A stretch of DNA of 34,450 nucleotides from Betaproteobacteria bacterium HGW-Betaproteobacteria-4 (GTDB taxonomy: Bacteria > Pseudomonadota > Gammaproteobacteria > Burkholderiales > Rhodocyclaceae). Each line of letters starts with the position of its first letter. Within the stretch, counting starts at the first letter, position 1. Position numbers and translations under genes: made by a program. The notes under the pieces were generated by a model. That model saw only the letters and a program-made list of their open reading frames with translations. It was not told the DNA's origin and ran no database searches. Location of the stretch: the NCBI GenBank assembly GCA_002840785.1, contig PHCH01000057.1:1-34450 (forward strand). Direction: 5' to 3'. Shown here piece after piece: positions 8,801 to 16,387 of this stretch.

Positions 8801-9758
8801 GGCGAGCCAACGCGTGCTTGCGCAGGGCTTCGGCCGCTTCGCGGATTTCGCGTTCGCCGGGCAGGAAGACGAGGATGTCGCCGCTGCCCAGCCGGGCCAC
8901 TTCGTCGGCGGCATCGACGATGGCGTCGTAGAGATCGCGCTCGTCGTCCTTCTTTTCCAGATCCTCGACCGGCCGGTAACGCACCTCGACCGGGTAGAGC
9001 CGGCCCGAGACTTCAATAATTGGCGCTTTTTTCCCGTTGACCGTGAAATGCGTCGAAAACCGGTCGGCGTCGATGGTCGCCGAGGTGATGATGACCTTGA
9101 GATCCGGCCGCTTGGCCAGCAACTGCTTGAGGTAACCAAGCAGGAAATCGATGTTGAGGCTGCGCTCGTGCGCCTCATCGATGATGATCGCCTCGTAGGC
9201 GTTCAAATACGGGTCAGACTGCGACTCGGCGAGCAGGATGCCGTCGGTCATGAGCTTGACCCAGCTTTCCGGGCTAGACCGATCCTGGAAGCGGATCTTG
9301 ACACCAACGCCAGCCCCGACCTGCGTCTTCAACTCCTGCGCCAGCCGCGTCGCCACCGAACGGGCGGCCAGCCGGCGCGGCTGGGTGTGGCCGATCAGGC
9401 CGCGCGCACCGAGCCCGAGATCGAGGCAAATTTTCGGCAACTGTGTCGTCTTGCCCGAGCCGGTTTCGCCGCAGACGATGACGACCTGATGCTGCTCGAT
9501 CAACCCGGCGATGTCAGCCCGCCGCTCATTGACCGGCAGATCGCTCTGAAACTCCGGTTTCGGCAGCTTTGCCCGGCGTTCGGCCACGGCCGCCTGCGAA
9601 CGCGCCAGCAAACCGACGAAATCGGCATTCAGTTTTTCGCGTTTTTCGCCCGTCGACCGTAGCAATTCGCGCTGCAAGCCGCGCAGGCGCTTCAGATCGC
9701 CGCTCAGGCAGAGGTTTTCAGCAAGATCGGCGCGGCGGGCGGGGGTGTCGTGTTTCAT
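5802..9758 (-). CDS. hrpA: ATP-dependent RNA helicase HrpA (DEAH box)
   Basis: A 1318-residue DEAH/RHA-type helicase, close to the roughly 1300 residues of E. coli HrpA. The helicase core near residues 90-480 shows Walker A GETGSGKTTQ, the IIIDEAHERS box, SATID and the QRAGRCGRV arginine-finger motif. HA2, OB-fold and the long C-terminal DUF3418-type region follow. In E. coli HrpA acts on mRNA and stalled ribosomes. Two copies of the dispersed 34-bp element lie in the gene: one encodes RSTGEKREKLN near the N terminus, the other encodes TVNGKK before APIIEVSGR, where E. coli HrpA is a few residues shorter. The start ATG (9756-9758) gives a normal N terminus. Confidence 0.95.
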   Translation of the reverse strand: MKHDTPARRADLAENLCLSGDLKRLRGLQRELLRSTGEKREKLNADFVGLLARSQAAVAERRAKLPKPEFQSDLPVNERRADIAGLIEQHQVVIVCGETGSGKTTQLPKICLDLGLGARGLIGHTQPRRLAARSVATRLAQELKTQVGAGVGVKIRFQDRSSPESWVKLMTDGILLAESQSDPYLNAYEAIIIDEAHERSLNIDFLLGYLKQLLAKRPDLKVIITSATIDADRFSTHFTVNGKKAPIIEVSGRLYPVEVRYRPVEDLEKKDDERDLYDAIVDAADEVARLGSGDILVFLPGEREIREAAEALRKHALARPGLSSAHAPEILPLFSRLSAGDQDRIFKPSGGQRRIVLATNVAETSLTVPGIRYVIDTGLARVKRYSYRNKVEQLQIEKVSQAAARQRAGRCGRVAAGVCIRLYDELDFNARSPFTDPEILRSSLAGVILRMKSLRLTDVESFPFIEPPPAKAIADGYALLQELGALDDDNVLTPIGASLAKLPLDPRIGRMLVAARDLGCLKEVMVIAAGLSAQDPRERPQDRQQAADEKHKLFADEKSEFLGWWKLWNWFHNAVEHKKSNKQLIDNCHAHFLSYLRMREWREVHGQLHAMVTELGWKESDLPGTYDAIHQALLAGLLGNLGCKADESGFYLGARGIRYLIHPSSPLQKKAGKWIMAAEITETTRLFGRCVARIEPDWLEKVGAHLIKRQYFDAHWEKKSMQVSGWERTTLYGVVINPKRRIHYGPMAPAESREIFIRQGLVSEEIDEAFAKRWPFFLHNQKLIREIEHLEHKQRRQDVLVDDELIFAFYDSIIPEGIHNGATFDHWRKEAERETPKLLYLSKDDLMRHSAAGVTTEAFPHHLKVGGVDYTLSYHFEPGSPRDGVTLTLPLAQLNQIPVLRMEWLVPGLLKEKLVQLIKTLPQKIRAKVVPVPEFVEEFMATVAGNEKKMNQGLITPLIDHILEARGLNARGWAVTPDSFRPDALPAHFSMNYKLIDEHGRQLDMNRSLVALRAEWGKQAKDEFAELHETPSEFTKLTDWTFGELPELMEVPVAGQTVLGYPGLTDDGESVSLKVFDSAEEAAAAHRAGLLRLFMLQFRDQVKYFDKNIPGLSQMAMQYMALGSADDLKNQIVALTFERACLTEPLPTTPDAFKRRCGDSKARLGLIMQEVCRLVGTVLTEWQAVVKKLPAFKAHAAAVADIEAQLKRLMGKNFLIDTPFERLQHYPRYFKAVVVRLDKLKANPGRDAQLMVEYAPLWTNYERRAIQLAKLGTLDPQVGQFRWLLEELRVGLYAQELRTPVPVSSKRLQKQWEGIKNG
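9017..9050 (+). repeat. Dispersed 34-bp element, copy 3 (inside hrpA)
   Basis: Antisense to hrpA. Matches 22 of 34 positions, with TTGGC, a six-T run and CGTTGACCGT at the right spacing; the last six bases have diverged. Translated in hrpA as TVNGKK. Confidence 0.6.
9633..9666 (+). repeat. Dispersed 34-bp element, copy 4 (inside hrpA, N-terminal codons)
   Basis: Antisense to hrpA. 26 of 34 matches, with both T-runs and GTCGACCGTAGCAAT intact. Translated in hrpA as LLRSTGEKREKLN. Confidence 0.75.
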
Positions 9759-9837
9759 TCATCGAGGCAGCAAATCGGGGCACCGATTTTACCGCGCCAA
9801 AGGCATGCCTCGCCGACTGCGCCAGAAATCCGGGCGC

Positions 9838-9871
9838 TCTCCCACGGTCAACCGGAAATTTGGCCCGAATT
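9838..9871 (-). repeat. Dispersed 34-bp element, copy 5 (intergenic, upstream of hrpA)
   Basis: Minus orientation, between the lipoprotein terminator and hrpA. The core half CCGGTTGACCGT is exact; 22 of 34 overall, with AAATTT in place of the second T-run, like copy 9 at 29682. The position may place it in the hrpA leader. Confidence 0.7.
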
Positions 9872-9897
9872 CAAAATCCCGACACCCGCCCCAAAAT

Positions 9898-9924
9898 GCA
9901 AAAAGCCGCCCCCATGGACGGCTT
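9898..9924 (-). terminator. Rho-independent terminator after small lipoprotein
   Basis: Read on the minus strand, AAGCCG and CGGCTT arms enclose a short loop and are followed by five T. It ends the lipoprotein gene before hrpA. Confidence 0.65.
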
Positions 9925-9943
9925 GGGGCCGATGGTCGCGCGC

Positions 9944-10192
9944 TTACTTCTTGGCGCTCATCCACTGAGCATTCTTGCCGTCGCTGGTCTTCTCGCAGGC
10001 GACCTTGAGGCCGGAAATCGTGGAAACCGTGCCAACCGCTTCAAATTTGCCCGTATCGCCGTTGAAACACTGCGGAACCTTGGCAACGGCAGCCGGCTTC
10101 GTCGCCGCAACCGGCTGGGCGGGAGCGGGCGTTTGGCTGGCGCAGGCGGTCAGACCGAGGGCAATGGCGGAAGTGGCGAGAAACGAACGCAT
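9944..10192 (-). CDS. Small putative lipoprotein
   Basis: An 82-residue precursor starting MRSFLATSAIALGLTACAS; LTAC is a lipobox, so Cys17 is the likely lipidated residue. The mature part has an Ala/Pro/Lys linker and a short C-terminal domain with two Cys (in VPQCFNG and LKVACEKT) that could form a disulfide. No family is recognised. The start is chosen for the lipobox and the AGGAGA ribosome site just upstream; the frame is open further upstream but gives no signal sequence. It is divergent from the nuclease-like gene at 10326 and has its own terminator. Confidence 0.8.
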   Translation of the reverse strand: MRSFLATSAIALGLTACASQTPAPAQPVAATKPAAVAKVPQCFNGDTGKFEAVGTVSTISGLKVACEKTSDGKNAQWMSAKK

Positions 10193-10325
10193 GAAAATCT
10201 CCTGGAAGGTAATGGACACGTTGAGGCCAGCATTGTCTTTCCGCCATGTTTCAGTTTCATTGCAGGACGCGTGATCAACGGGCAGATATACTTTCGACAT
10301 ACTCACCACCGCGCGCCCGACAACC

Positions 10326-11312
10326 ATGGCCATCATCCGCTGCAACAAATGCACCCTGCTTGCCGAGCAGCCGGACAACCTCGCCGGGCAAAACATCGCC
10401 TGTCCGCAATGCGGCGCGCCGACCACCGTCTACACGACGCTGTTTTTCGTCGAGAAACTGCTCGGCAAGTATTTCGACGCCCAGCGCGAGCTCACTCGCC
10501 TCAAATCGACAACTGCCCCAACCACGGCCGACGCCCCCGAATCCACAGCGCCTCGGGACGACATCGACCTCGCCAACACGGATGTTCTCGCCACCGAATT
10601 GCAGCACGGCCCGATCTACGACTGGTTCCACAAGAAGCAGATCAAGGTTCAGGCCAACATGCGCGGCGTCGACACCAGCGGCTTTTTCGACGAGGTGGCG
10701 GAAGCCATCGGCGGCAATTTCGATGTCCTCAAGGAGGTGCTCGAACGCATCCGCTGGTCGCAGCACAAGGACCACGCCAGCACGACCATCCATCTCGACA
10801 AGAAATCGCCAGCCGAGGCCAAGGCCATTTCAGCCTTCTGCCAGCAGCTTTACGACTTTTCCTTTGTCGCCAAGTGCTTCCATAACAAACCGGAAAACAA
10901 CGTCCGGCTGATTCTGCAAGCCGCCCCGACCATTCGCGATTTTTTCAACGGCGAATGGCTGGAGTGGCACGCCCTGATGACCAGCCTGCGCTATGCCAAG
11001 GGGCGCCAGCGCCGCTTTTCCTGCACGCGCGGCCTGAATCTCACACTGGCCAACGGCGACCCCTACGAGCTTGACGTTTTCCTGCTCATCGACGGCAAGC
11101 TGCCGATCTGCATCGAATGCAAAAGCGGCGAATACCGCCAGAACATCGACCGCTACCTGGCCCTGCGCAAGCGCCTAGGCCTCGAGGCGAAGCAATTCAT
11201 CATGTGCATCAACGGCCTGAGCGACGACAACGCCAAGGCCTTTTCCGCCATGTACGACCTCACTTTCGTCAATGAACGGAGTCTCGCCGACCACCTCGGC
11301 CGCCTTTTCTGA
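10326..11312 (+). CDS. Zinc-ribbon protein with Card1/DUF1887-like PD-(D/E)XK nuclease domain
   Basis: A 328-residue protein in three parts. Residues 6-29 form a zinc ribbon (C6-x2-C9 ... C26-x2-C29). A charged linker and a middle region (about 90-200) of unknown fold follow. The C-terminal 120 residues look like the PD-(D/E)XK nuclease module of the DUF1887/Card1 type: GEWLEWH (Glu210, Glu213), YELDVFLL (Asp250) and CIECKSGEYRQ (Glu264, Lys266), followed by an alpha/beta tail. These are the usual E, D and E-x-K metal-site positions. Card1 joins this nuclease to a CARF domain that senses cyclic oligoadenylate; no CARF and no CRISPR genes are seen here, so the trigger is unknown. The nuclease match is by motif recognition only. 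It stands alone, divergent from the lipoprotein gene. Confidence 0.7.
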   Translation: MAIIRCNKCTLLAEQPDNLAGQNIACPQCGAPTTVYTTLFFVEKLLGKYFDAQRELTRLKSTTAPTTADAPESTAPRDDIDLANTDVLATELQHGPIYDWFHKKQIKVQANMRGVDTSGFFDEVAEAIGGNFDVLKEVLERIRWSQHKDHASTTIHLDKKSPAEAKAISAFCQQLYDFSFVAKCFHNKPENNVRLILQAAPTIRDFFNGEWLEWHALMTSLRYAKGRQRRFSCTRGLNLTLANGDPYELDVFLLIDGKLPICIECKSGEYRQNIDRYLALRKRLGLEAKQFIMCINGLSDDNAKAFSAMYDLTFVNERSLADHLGRLF

Positions 11313-11484
11313 CCGAAAACGCCTCGCAAGCCCTTCACATTGAACTGTTTTTGATCAGAACCACCTAAGATCTGTAGCTGCCCGGACAAATCGGGGCAGG
11401 ACCGGACATATTCGGCATCACGGCACCGTCTCCTGCATTGGCAGTGCATCCAGGCAGCCACCTTCCTCGAAAGGAAATGAAGTC

Positions 11485-11937
11485 ATGCCAACGATGGGCG
11501 AAGAGGCAGTCGAAAGAATCCGCCGGGACCACGATCACATGCTGCACTTGATCGAACGCATCCGGGCCGAATGCACGGAACGCGGCCGCATCGACAACTG
11601 CGGCGATTGCAGCCAAAGCCGGCAAGGGGTCTGCCACGGCAATATCGAGCAGATGATCCGCGCCTTTGTCGAAACCACGCTCAAACACAACCTGATCGAA
11701 TTGATGTTCATGGAAGATCGCGTGCCATCAGCGCATCGCCTGGCCCACAACCAGGCGCACATGGACATCGCGCAACAGCTGAAGGCCATCCGCATCGTGT
11801 TTTCGGAAGATGGAAATTGCGTACTGGCGATTGACGGCATCGACCATGTCCACCAAACCTTGCTGGCGCACTTCAAGGACTACGACCAGCAGCTGGAAGC
11901 CTATCTCATCGAGGCCGCCCTGGCGTCGCAGCCCTGA
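11485..11937 (+). CDS. Hemerythrin-like domain protein with extra Cys motif
   Basis: A 150-residue four-helix hemerythrin-type protein that probably binds a diiron site. Candidate ligands are His16 and His18/His21 in RRDHDHMLH, His68 and Glu72 in LKHNLIELMFME, His84/88/92 in AHRLAHNQAH and His129 near the C terminus. Between helices one and two it carries a Cys cluster (C30, C39-x2-C42-x7-C50) not typical of hemerythrins, which might bind a metal or act as a redox switch. Start ATG 11485 has a ribosome site (CGAAAGGAAATG region) just upstream. The next gene begins 6 nt after the stop, so the two are probably cotranscribed. Confidence 0.82.
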   Translation: MPTMGEEAVERIRRDHDHMLHLIERIRAECTERGRIDNCGDCSQSRQGVCHGNIEQMIRAFVETTLKHNLIELMFMEDRVPSAHRLAHNQAHMDIAQQLKAIRIVFSEDGNCVLAIDGIDHVHQTLLAHFKDYDQQLEAYLIEAALASQP

Positions 11938-11943
11938 CCGGCG

Positions 11944-12561
11944 ATGTACCACGGAGAACGCTTCAACGCCTGGACCCACCTGTTTGGCGCCCTGCTGGCC
12001 CTGACCGGAGCAATCTGGCTGATCGTCGCCGCCGCGCTCAGTGGCGACGCCGTCAAGACCATCAGCGTGGTGGTGTACGGCATCACGCTGGTCATGCTGT
12101 ACAGCATCTCGACCATCTATCACAGCGTGCGCGGGCCGTTCAAGCGCATCCTGCGCAAGCTCGATCACCTCTCGATCTACCTGCTCATCGCCGGCAGCTA
12201 CACGCCATTCTGTCTGATCAGCCTGCGCGGCCCGTGGGGCTGGTGGCTATTCGGCATTGTATGGACCCTGGCCGTCGTCGGCATGCTGCAGGAAATCAAG
12301 CCGCGCTCCGAAGCACGCATCCTGTCGCTGGTCATTTACGCGGTCATGGGCTGGATCGTCCTGGTCGCCATCGAGCCGTTGCTGGCCAGCCTCGGCCTGG
12401 CCGGCTTTCTCTGGCTGGCCGCCGGTGGCGTCTTCTACACCGTCGGCATCGTCTTTTTCGCCTTCGACGAACGTTTCCGGCACTGGCACGGCATCTGGCA
12501 CCTGTTCGTCATCGCCGGCAGCCTGATGCACTTCATCGCGATCCTCTTTTACGTCATCTGA
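11944..12561 (+). CDS. Hemolysin III family (PAQR-type) membrane protein
   Basis: A 205-residue, seven-helix inner-membrane protein of the HlyIII/TrhA branch of the PAQR superfamily. Family features are visible in order: the opening GERFNAWTHLFGALLAL, STIYHS, LDHLSIYLLIAGSYTPF, and the final HGIWHLFVIAGSLMHFIAI. The conserved His and Asp residues would form the PAQR zinc site. Bacterial members have been tied to membrane-fluidity homeostasis; haemolysis is not implied. It lies directly after the hemerythrin-like gene and converges with fluC. Confidence 0.92.
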   Translation: MYHGERFNAWTHLFGALLALTGAIWLIVAAALSGDAVKTISVVVYGITLVMLYSISTIYHSVRGPFKRILRKLDHLSIYLLIAGSYTPFCLISLRGPWGWWLFGIVWTLAVVGMLQEIKPRSEARILSLVIYAVMGWIVLVAIEPLLASLGLAGFLWLAAGGVFYTVGIVFFAFDERFRHWHGIWHLFVIAGSLMHFIAILFYVI

Positions 12562-12580
12562 GGACTCGCCAAGCCGCCGC

Positions 12581-12970
12581 TCAGGACCAGATGCGCGTCG
12601 CCCCGACCGACAGCAAGCCCAGATAGGTCGCCGTCAGCGAGCCGGCCAGATGCACCGAGGCGAGACCGATGGCCAGGGCCGGCTGGCCGGCGAGCAGGCG
12701 CTCGACGACTTCGGCCGAAAAAGTGGAAAAGGTCGTCAGCCCACCGAGAAAGCCGGTAATCGCAAACAGCTTCCAGGCCATCGGAAAATGCGTGTTCATG
12801 TGGAACACGCCGACCGCAACGCCGACCAGATAGCCGCCGGCCAGGTTCGCCGCCAGCGTGCCGAGAGGCAGGGCGATGAACAGCGGATTCAGGGCCAGGC
12901 CCAGCAACCAGCGAACCCAGGCGCCCAGCGCCGCCCCGCACCCCACCGCGATCAAACCGATAGCATTCAT
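12581..12970 (-). CDS. fluC: Fluoride channel FluC/CrcB
   Basis: A 129-residue, four-helix membrane protein that exports fluoride as a dual-topology dimer. The hallmark GFLGGLTTFSTFS segment (pore Phe and Thr/Ser track, Na site region) is intact, as are the opening GCGAALGAWVRW and GTLAANLAGGYLVG, which carries the conserved Asn. AAGGAGA lies just upstream of the ATG at 12970. No fluoride riboswitch was recognised in the 170 bases upstream. Confidence 0.93.
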   Translation of the reverse strand: MNAIGLIAVGCGAALGAWVRWLLGLALNPLFIALPLGTLAANLAGGYLVGVAVGVFHMNTHFPMAWKLFAITGFLGGLTTFSTFSAEVVERLLAGQPALAIGLASVHLAGSLTATYLGLLSVGATRIWS

Positions 12971-13026
12971 GCCGTCTCCTTTGCCCCGATTCTAACGCCC
13001 CGGACCGCGAAGCAAAACAAGACCGC

Positions 13027-13058
13027 CTGTCACAAAAGTGCAACATCAATGTCAAAAT
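13027..13058 (+). promoter_or_regulatory. Possible Pho box upstream of the phosphate transporter
   Basis: Three 7-mers start exactly 11 bp apart: CTGTCAC (13027), GTGCAAC (13038) and ATGTCAA (13049), each followed by an AT-rich 4-mer. The Pho box is built of CTGTCAT-like 7-mers at 11-bp steps. The middle repeat is poor. A CAAAAT sequence at 13053-13058 could be a -10 box. Supported by the transporter's function, but unproven. Confidence 0.4.
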
Positions 13059-13144
13059 AGCGCCTTTGTTACTCAAGCGCCGTCCAAAACAACAAGGCGC
13101 AATCGATCAAATGCTGGCCCGGCACGAGGGGCAGGGGAGAAACC

Positions 13145-14606
13145 ATGGAACTGCAAGACTTCGCCGACATCGAGAAAGCAACCAAGCGCGGCCGGCGTGA
13201 ATTCAGCCGACTCGGCATCGGCCTGCTCTTTGTCGTCTGCATCATGATCTACACCGCGCTCGGCGTCGGCGTCACCGGCACACAAGGCATCATGCTCGTC
13301 GTCGCCCGCAGCCATCTTCGAAATGGCCGGCGCCCTGGTCGCCGGTGGCGATGTGGTGTCGACCATCCGCGGCGGCATCATCGACGCCTCTGCCATTGCC
13401 GACAGCAATCGCTTCATCTGGATGATGACCGCCGCACTGCTCGCCGGCGCACTCTGGCTCAACTTCGCGACGGCGATCGGGGCGCCGGTCTCGACCACCC
13501 ATTCCATCGTCGGCGCCGTCCTCGGCGCAGGCATCGCGTCCGGCGGCATGGGTGCTGCCAACTGGGGGACGATGACCGGCATCGTCGCCAGCTGGATCAT
13601 TTCCCCGGTGCTTGGCGGCGCGATTGCGGCGGGCTTCCTGTTCTGGATCAAGCATTCGATCACCTACAAGAGCGACATGATCGCCGCTGCCCGGCGTACC
13701 GTCCCCATCCTGATCGGCCTCATGGCGCTGGCTTTCTCGACCTACCTGATCCTCAAGGGGCTGAAACACATCTGGAAAGTGGACTTCCTCAAGGCCAGCC
13801 TGATCGGCGCCCTCATCGGCCTGGCCACCTGGTGGCTGGTCGCGGGCTGGGTGCGTCGCCGTGCCATCCGCCTGAGCAACGACAAGGAAAGTATCAACTC
13901 GCTGTTCACCATCCCGCTGATCTTTGCCGCGGCCTTGCTCAGCTTTGCCCACGGTGCCAATGACGTCGCCAACGCCATCGGCCCCCTTGCCGCCATTGCC
14001 GACACCGTCATGCACGGCGAGATGTCGAGCAAGGCTGCCATTCCGCTGTGGGTCATGATGGTCGGCGCCATCGGCATTGCCATCGGCCTCGCCCTTTACG
14101 GCCCCAAACTGATTCGCACGGTCGGCAGCGAGATTACCGAACTCGACCAGATGCGCGCCTTCTGTATCGCCATGTCGGCGGCCGTCACCGTCATCGTCGC
14201 CTCCCAGTTGGGGATGCCGGTCAGCTCGACGCATATCGCGCTCGGCGGCGTCTTCGGCGTCGGTTTCCTGCGCGAGTTCATCAAGACCAATTACTCGAAG
14301 ATGATCGACGAAATCAAGGAGCATCACCCGGGGGCCGACAAGGAGGTCGTCGAAGCCTTCCTCGACCGCTTCACCAAAGCCAGCGTCGAGAAAAAGCAGG
14401 AAATGCTCGCCCAGTTGAAGGCCCACACCGCCCAGGCCAATCTGTCGAAGTTCGAACGCAAGCAAATGCGCCGCGTTTATCGCCACGAACTGGTCAAGCG
14501 CTCGGCCCTGTTCAAGATCGCCGCGGCCTGGATCATCACCGTGCCGGCATCGGCTCTGATGGCGGCGATGATCTACTTCATGATTTTCGGCATCGTGCAC
14601 GCCTGA
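13145..14606 (+). pseudogene. PiT-family inorganic phosphate transporter, internal deletion and frameshift
   Basis: A PiT (phosphate:cation symporter) gene read in two frames. Frame one starts at 13145 (MELQDFADIEKATKRGRREF...) and is sensible for 54 codons to GIMLVVA (13306). The family sequence then resumes in another frame from about 13311 (AIFEMAGALVAGGDVVSTIRGG) to the stop at 14606. PiT proteins carry two GANDVAN signatures; only the C-terminal one (FAHGANDVANAIGPLAAI, about 13948) is present. The N-terminal signature, normally between LVVA and IFEMAG, is missing, so roughly 100 bp or more seem lost together with the frame. As written, translation from 13145 continues out of frame to 13963. 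The downstream piece from ATG 13323 would lack a core helix and one substrate motif. A true lesion or an assembly error are both possible. Confidence 0.85.
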
Positions 14607-14637
14607 TCCGGGGGCTGCGGCTGGTAAAATCGGGGTT

Positions 14638-16383
14638 TTGTGGCTCAACACATCCGCCGCCGGCAAGCATGCCCAGCGCCACTGGGCCGGCCACCCCGGA
14701 GTCGCAGCCGACCACGCCGCGGCCCCCCTCGACCCGGCCAAACTGCGCACCCGCTTCCCGCCCGAGCCGAACGGCTACCTGCATTTCGGCCACGCCAAGT
14801 CCATCCTGCTGAACTTCGGCCTCGCCGAACAATACGGCGGCCGCTGCCACCTGCGTTTCGACGATACCAACCCGGAGAAGGAAGACCAGGAGTACGTCGA
14901 TTCGATCATCGATGCCGTCAAATGGCTCGGCTGCTCGTGGGAGAAAGATGGCGAAACCAATCTCTACTACGCTTCGAATTATTTCGACTGGATGCTGCAA
15001 TGCGCCGAGGCGCTGATCGCCGCCGGCCACGCCTACGTCGATAGCCAGAGCGCCGACGAAATGCGGGCCAATCGCGGCACGCTGACCCAGCCCGGCAAGA
15101 ATTCGCCCTTCCGCGACCGTTCCGTCGCCGAGAACATGGACCTGTTCAAACGCATGCAGGCGGGCGAATTCGCCGATGGCGCCCACATCCTGCGCGCCAA
15201 GATCGACATGGCCGCGCCGAACATCAACCTTCGCGACCCGGCCATTTACCGCATCCGCCACGCCACGCACCACAACACCGGCGACAAGTACTGCGTGTAC
15301 CCGATGTACACCTTCGCCCACCCGATCGAGGATGCGCTGGAAAACATCACGCATTCGATCTGCACGCTCGAATTCGAAGACCAGCGGCCGTTCTACGACT
15401 GGCTGCTCGAACGCCTGGCCGAAGCCGGCCTGCTCCAGCGCCCGTTGCCGCAGCAGATCGAGTTCTCGCGCCTCAACCTGACCTACGTGGTTTTGAGCAA
15501 GCGCAAGCTGATTCAGCTCGTCGAGGAAAAGCACGTCAGCGGCTGGGACGACCCGCGCATGCCGACCCTCGTCGGCGCCCGTCGCCGCGGCTATTCGGCC
15601 GAGGGTTTCCGCCTGTTCATGGAACGCGTTGGCGTTACCAAGAACGATTCGCTGATCGACTACGTGCTGTTCGAAGATGCCATGCGCGAGGTCATGAACG
15701 AGTCCGACCAGCGCCGCATCGCCGTGCTCGACCCGGTCAAGCTGATCATCGACAACTACCCGGAAGGCCAGATCGAGGAGTGCTTCGCACCGAATCACCC
15801 GCTGCATCCGGAACTCGGCCAGCGCAGCATCCCGTTCAGCCGCGAACTGTGGATTGAGGGCGAGGATTTCATGGAAGTCCCGAGCAAGGGCTTCCGCCGC
15901 CTGTTCCCCGGCAATATGGCGCGCCTGCGCTACGGCTACGTGGTCGAATGCACGGGCTGCGACAAGGATGAAAACGGCAAGGTTGTTGCGGTCCACTGCA
16001 ATTATTTGCCCGAAACCAAATCCGGCACGCCGGGCGCCGACAGCGTCAAGGTCAAAGGCAATCTGCACTGGGTCTCTGCCGCCCACTCCTACGCCGCCGA
16101 AATCCGCCTCTACGAGCGCCTGTTCACGGTGCCCGCCCCCGGCGCCCGGCGCGAAGGCGATGCGCCGGACCTCGAGCGCGATTTCCTCGACGACATGAAC
16201 ACTGACTCCGCTCAGACCATCACCGCCCAGCTCGAAGCCTGCTTGAAGGAAGCCCAGCCGGAAGAACGCTTCCAGTTCGAACGCCACGGCTATTTCGTCG
16301 CCGACCGCGTCGACTCGAAGCCGGGCGCCCCGGTCTTCAACCGGGCGGTCACGCTCAAGGACTCCTGGGGCAAGGCGAGCTAA
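14638..16383 (+). CDS. glnS: Glutaminyl-tRNA synthetase (N terminus apparently incomplete)
   Basis: Charges tRNA-Gln with glutamine. The catalytic part is intact: TRFPPEPNGYLHFGHAKS (HIGH-type motif), RFDDTNPEKEDQEYV, the WDDPRMPT segment and VLSKRKL (KMSKS equivalent), then the beta-barrel anticodon domains to residue 581. The beginning is odd. GlnS proteins start with a helix like NFIRxIIDxDLASGKH, and here only SAAGKHA is left, preceded by unrelated residues. No ATG precedes it: the best in-frame start is TTG 14638 with a poor ribosome site, right after a promoter-like TAAAAT (14625-14630). A small deletion removing the true start is plausible. It follows the phosphate transporter by 31 bp and leads the downstream gene run. 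Confidence 0.85.
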   Translation: MWLNTSAAGKHAQRHWAGHPGVAADHAAAPLDPAKLRTRFPPEPNGYLHFGHAKSILLNFGLAEQYGGRCHLRFDDTNPEKEDQEYVDSIIDAVKWLGCSWEKDGETNLYYASNYFDWMLQCAEALIAAGHAYVDSQSADEMRANRGTLTQPGKNSPFRDRSVAENMDLFKRMQAGEFADGAHILRAKIDMAAPNINLRDPAIYRIRHATHHNTGDKYCVYPMYTFAHPIEDALENITHSICTLEFEDQRPFYDWLLERLAEAGLLQRPLPQQIEFSRLNLTYVVLSKRKLIQLVEEKHVSGWDDPRMPTLVGARRRGYSAEGFRLFMERVGVTKNDSLIDYVLFEDAMREVMNESDQRRIAVLDPVKLIIDNYPEGQIEECFAPNHPLHPELGQRSIPFSRELWIEGEDFMEVPSKGFRRLFPGNMARLRYGYVVECTGCDKDENGKVVAVHCNYLPETKSGTPGADSVKVKGNLHWVSAAHSYAAEIRLYERLFTVPAPGARREGDAPDLERDFLDDMNTDSAQTITAQLEACLKEAQPEERFQFERHGYFVADRVDSKPGAPVFNRAVTLKDSWGKAS

Positions 16384-16387
16384 GGCC

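Noticed and set aside
5992..9662. Long open frames on the plus strand opposite hrpA (for example 6084-7895 and 7932-9662)
   Set aside because: They are antisense to a convincing full-length helicase gene. The translations are rich in Arg, Gln, Asp and Gly with no recognisable domain, as expected of GC-rich shadow frames.
12971..13026. Fluoride riboswitch ahead of fluC
   Set aside because: The short leader shows no recognisable crcB-motif pseudoknot sequence.
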